From Desulfurococcaceae archaeon (GTDB taxonomy: Archaea; Thermoproteota; Thermoprotei_A; Sulfolobales; Desulfurococcaceae), in assembly GCA_023269765.1 (NCBI GenBank), contig JAGDWH010000005.1, positions 1-7,451 on the forward strand: DNA of 7,451 bases, read 5' to 3'. Numbering within the stretch: position 1 is the stretch's first letter; each line of letters starts with the position of its first letter. Shown piece by piece: positions 4,752-7,451 of the stretch. A program made the position numbers and the translations under genes. The notes under the pieces were generated by a model, which had not been told where the DNA came from, made no database searches, and was given only the letters and a program-made list of their open reading frames with translations.

Positions 4752-6668
4752 CTAGCCTATATTGAGAAGCTCCCTTAATTTGTTTTTCACACGATCGGCA
4801 ACCACTTCTCCGTCTACTTTACCTCTGGCGTACTTCATTACCTCGCTCATCACTATAGAAAACGCTTTATGGGGTCTTTCACGCAGCTTCGCTTCATTGT
4901 CTTTGATGACCCTTACTATCAGCGAGTCGAGCTCCTCTAGGCGAATCCTCTTCAAGCCCAGTGCTTCTATTGCGCTTGAGACGGTTGTACCCGGATTCTT
5001 TGCCAGGTAGGCCAGCACGTCAGGTACGGCTTCTTTAGATATTACACCATCTCTTAAAGCCCTGATGACGTCCTCAATTACGTCTTCCCCTAGTTCATCG
5101 ACTGGAACGCCCTCTCTTCTTAGTGCTGGAATAGTGTTTACGAGCATTGAGGCAATCACGGTGTAGGGTACTTTATCACCATACTTACCAGCTAAATACT
5201 CATAGAAATCAAGCCTTAATTCGTTTAGCAAGGCTATGGCCAGCTCCTTGCTTAGCTTGTGGACTTCTATTAGCTTCTTTAACTTGACATCGGGGTGTTC
5301 GGGTACCAACTTATCAGCTTCGCTGAGAAGCTCGGGAGTTATGGCAATAGGTGGTATATCTGTCTCGGGGTACATTCGCGCAGCGCCAGGCCTGGGCCTC
5401 ATGTACCTCGTGGTTCCATCCGGGTTGGAAGCGCGGGTTTCTTCGGGAACGCCGATAACCGCGTAGGCAGACCTCTCCGCGACTGCTCTAAGCGCTCTTT
5501 CTGCTTTAAACCTGTCATCAGCTACAATGACTATGGCGTCTCTTTCCGGGTTAGCTCCTGTGCTTGAATAGAGCTTCTCGACTTCTTCTGGCTTTATACC
5601 ATAGCCTGGTAGTTCATCTGTGTGAAAAATGCCCCCAACGCCTCCCCACACTTTCGCGTAGTCGCTGAGCTCTGTTCCAAATCGTCTGCCTGGCTGCACG
5701 GTTTTTCCCAGCAGTCCCTTAAATCCGGGTAAAACAAGGGCTAACACAGTACCGTTCGGCGTACTAAAGGCTTTTTTGATGATCTTCGATTCCGTGTCTT
5801 TGAAGACTTCGCCTACGTCGACAAACTCCGGCTTTATGTCTTCGGGTGCCACGTTTCTTTTTCGGAGCTCATCTCTTATTTCGAGGAGCTTCAGTTGTCG
5901 CTGAACTTCGTACTCGACTACCTTGGGTATTAGGTACAAGTGCTGTATACCCTTTATTTCTACTTTGGCTCCGCCAGCTATGCTTACGTTGAGGTCTTGC
6001 CTAATGCTACCAAGGCCTCTTTTGGCTTTTCCAGTTAGCCTGATGAGCTGTCCTATTTTCAAAGCTGTTTTTAGTGCGAGTTCTGGCGAGTCTATGTCGG
6101 GTGCTGTTGAAACCTCGATTAGTGGTATGCCCAGCCTGTCTAGGGAAAACCTGACTTCACCCTCTTGCTCACTTAGCTTCCTGGCTGCATCTTCCTCGAG
6201 ACACAGTGTTTGTATGCCTATTTTTCTACCCTCGACTTCGATATAACCATTCAGAGCCACGAGCGCTGTTCTTTGAAAACCACTAACGTTGCTACCATCA
6301 ATTACGATTTTTCTCATTACGTGAACTTCGTCAACGATTTTCATGTGTAGAGCCTTTGCTACGGCAAGAGCTGTTAGGAGAGATTCGTGATCGATCGCGT
6401 GAGGGGGCTCTTCGTCTGCCTCCACAAGGCACGATGCATCGAGAGGAGCTTGATACGCGTACGCTCTTCCACGCTTCCACTCGAATATAGCTGCCGGATC
6501 TACTTCGCCTGTTTCACTGCGCGCGGGTCTAAGATACCTCGTAAACCCTGTCTGACTGTCTTCGCTCGACGATGTTGGACAGTGGCAAAACAGCTTTCGT
6601 GCAGTATTCAGCTGGACGTGTATTTCAAGGCCTACTTTTAGTCCTAGCGAACTGTAGCTCGTGCTCAA
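4752..6668 (-). CDS. gatE: Glutamyl-tRNA(Gln) amidotransferase subunit E
   Basis: GatE is the tRNA-binding kinase/transamidase subunit of the archaeal GatDE complex. It phosphorylates the glutamate on misacylated Glu-tRNA(Gln) and transfers ammonia from GatD to make Gln-tRNA(Gln). Counting from GTG 6677, visible motifs are [13 protein letters not shown] at 11-23, the Cys-x-Cys KLFCHCPT at 28-35, [11 protein letters not shown] at 127-137, [13 protein letters not shown] at 155-167, [15 protein letters not shown] at 181-195 and [14 protein letters not shown] at 220-233. The GatE-specific AspRS-like insertion lies around 290-410, then [19 protein letters not shown] at 422-440 and a C-terminal YqeY/GatB-type helical tail. 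Length is normal for the family. I prefer TTG at 6668 (638 residues) because GAGGTG lies 6 bases upstream and TTGA overlaps the gatD stop by 4 bases. The longer GTG at 6677 would sit inside that ribosome-binding site. Confidence 0.97.
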   Translation of the reverse strand: MSTSYSSLGLKVGLEIHVQLNTARKLFCHCPTSSSEDSQTGFTRYLRPARSETGEVDPAAIFEWKRGRAYAYQAPLDASCLVEADEEPPHAIDHESLLTALAVAKALHMKIVDEVHVMRKIVIDGSNVSGFQRTALVALNGYIEVEGRKIGIQTLCLEEDAARKLSEQEGEVRFSLDRLGIPLIEVSTAPDIDSPELALKTALKIGQLIRLTGKAKRGLGSIRQDLNVSIAGGAKVEIKGIQHLYLIPKVVEYEVQRQLKLLEIRDELRKRNVAPEDIKPEFVDVGEVFKDTESKIIKKAFSTPNGTVLALVLPGFKGLLGKTVQPGRRFGTELSDYAKVWGGVGGIFHTDELPGYGIKPEEVEKLYSSTGANPERDAIVIVADDRFKAERALRAVAERSAYAVIGVPEETRASNPDGTTRYMRPRPGAARMYPETDIPPIAITPELLSEADKLVPEHPDVKLKKLIEVHKLSKELAIALLNELRLDFYEYLAGKYGDKVPYTVIASMLVNTIPALRREGVPVDELGEDVIEDVIRALRDGVISKEAVPDVLAYLAKNPGTTVSSAIEALGLKRIRLEELDSLIVRVIKDNEAKLRERPHKAFSIVMSEVMKYARGKVDGEVVADRVKNKLRELLNIG

Positions 6669-7451
6669 TGAGGCCACCTCGGGTATAAGTCAGGAGTGTG
6701 TCTTTCACTTAACTCGCCAACCAGATTTGTCTCCATTACTCTCTTGACTTCTTTCAAGTCGCGAGTTACAGAGCCTAGAATCCAGGACAGCTTGACGTAA
6801 GCGGTTTCGGGGAGCATATCGTGCCCAGGAATAACACCTGCTTCAAGCAGCCTTCTACCAGTGCTGTAGACGTGCATGTTTACTCTCCCAAAGAGGCATT
6901 GACTTGTCATGACTACTGGTATGCCCGAGTCGACAGCCCTCTTAATGGAGTCTACAAGTCTATTTGAAACGTGTCCCAGGCCCGTTCCCTCGAGAACTAT
7001 TCCGTGGTAGCCTCTGTCTACCAAGTAGTCTATAATCTCGGAGCTCATGCCCGGGTAGAACTTCACGAGAGCAACTTTTTCGTCGAACTTTGCCTTTAAA
7101 TTGGGCACTTTCTCGCCGCGGTATTCGTAAATCTTGCCAATTATGGTAATTTCGCGCCTAATGACGTTCACCAGCGCTATTGGCTTGTCGTTTATTGACT
7201 GGAAGGCGTCTCTACGGCTTGTGTGCATTTTTCTCGCTCTCACACCTCTGTGTACGGCCATTACTTCATCGGATAGAGATGCATGCATCGTTATCACAGA
7301 CTCTGCAAACGGCGCTTTAGCGGCAACTAAAATGGCGGCAATGAGGTTTGTGGCGGCATCTGTGCTTGGCCTATCACTACTCCTCTGGGCACCCACAAAC
7401 ACTATTGGAACAGGTTTGTTCTGTACGGCAAAAGCCAGGGCTGCAGCCGAA
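6665..7451 (-). CDS. gatD: Glutamyl-tRNA(Gln) amidotransferase subunit D, C-terminal part, cut by window edge
   Basis: GatD is the asparaginase-like subunit that hydrolyses glutamine to supply ammonia to GatE. About 261 residues are visible of a usual 420-450; the N-terminal domain and the catalytic threonine motifs (TGGT and HGTD types) lie beyond base 7451. The frame is open to the edge ([20 protein letters not shown]), so the GTG at 7402 is internal and not the start. Visible motifs are [14 protein letters not shown] (about 19-32) and [17 protein letters not shown] (about 71-87), whose lysine at about 74 matches the catalytic lysine of asparaginases (E. coli AnsB K162). EGTGLGHV and the [24 protein letters not shown] stretch follow. 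It ends YPRWPH-TGA, overlapping the gatE start. The visible part shows no damage. Confidence 0.96.
   Translation of the reverse strand, partial: SAAALAFAVQNKPVPIVFVGAQRSSDRPSTDAATNLIAAILVAAKAPFAESVITMHASLSDEVMAVHRGVRARKMHTSRRDAFQSINDKPIALVNVIRREITIIGKIYEYRGEKVPNLKAKFDEKVALVKFYPGMSSEIIDYLVDRGYHGIVLEGTGLGHVSNRLVDSIKRAVDSGIPVVMTSQCLFGRVNMHVYSTGRRLLEAGVIPGHDMLPETAYVKLSWILGSVTRDLKEVKRVMETNLVGELSERHTPDLYPRWPH
6675..6680 (-). promoter_or_regulatory. Ribosome-binding site deciding the gatE start
   Basis: GAGGTG on the minus strand is separated by 6 bases (GCCTCA) from TTG at 6666-6668. The alternative GTG start at 6675-6677 is part of this same motif, so it could not use it. The site lies within the last codons of gatD. 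Confidence 0.6.

Noticed and set aside
5236..5567. Two overlapping plus-strand open frames inside gatE
   Set aside because: They lie antisense to a strongly conserved gatE region and show no recognisable domain or ribosome-binding site.
1..7451. Mobile elements, CRISPR arrays, defence or toxin-antitoxin genes
   Set aside because: No transposase or integrase motifs, no regularly spaced repeats and no recognisable defence domain in any supported frame.

Overview
The window looks like chromosomal DNA from a thermophilic archaeon, most likely a member of the Thermoproteota (crenarchaea). The reasons are a group II chaperonin (thermosome) subunit, the archaea-specific GatD/GatE pair for Gln-tRNA(Gln), an archaeal PP1-type phosphatase, TATA/BRE-type promoter elements, short GGTG/GAGGTG ribosome-binding sites, and many GTG or TTG starts. 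I cannot fix the genus from sequence alone.

Layout. The thermosome subunit (1-707, minus, cut at the left edge) is transcribed away from a small thioredoxin-fold protein (864-1211, plus). Their shared promoter region contains a perfect 12-bp palindrome. Everything to the right is on the minus strand. There is an unrecognised zinc-ribbon protein (1246-2130) whose frame continues 65 codons beyond the first ordinary start, into a lysine-rich tail that seems to begin at ATT. Next come an unrecognised 99-residue helical protein with its own TATA box (2190-2489), then a PPP-family Ser/Thr phosphatase (2534-3466) overlapping an HTH protein of unknown function (3453-4364). A 387-bp gap (4365-4751) follows, then gatE (4752-6668) and gatD (from 6665, cut at the right edge).

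How the genes work together. GatD and GatE form the amidotransferase that converts misacylated Glu-tRNA(Gln) to Gln-tRNA(Gln), and their reading frames overlap by 4 nt (TTGA). The HTH protein and phosphatase overlap by 14 bp and are probably translationally coupled, which suggests a regulatory or signalling unit. The thermosome and thioredoxin-like gene may share protein quality-control regulation, but this rests on adjacency only.

No mobile element, CRISPR array, tRNA or rRNA was seen. The less expected signals are two candidate box C/D guide RNAs and a hairpin in the 387-bp gap, the probable ATT start of the zinc-ribbon gene, a thioredoxin fold lacking its nucleophilic cysteine, and a 10-bp inverted repeat around a TATA box. 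The genes themselves are mostly typical archaeal core genes, and I do not see a clear multi-gene novel system.
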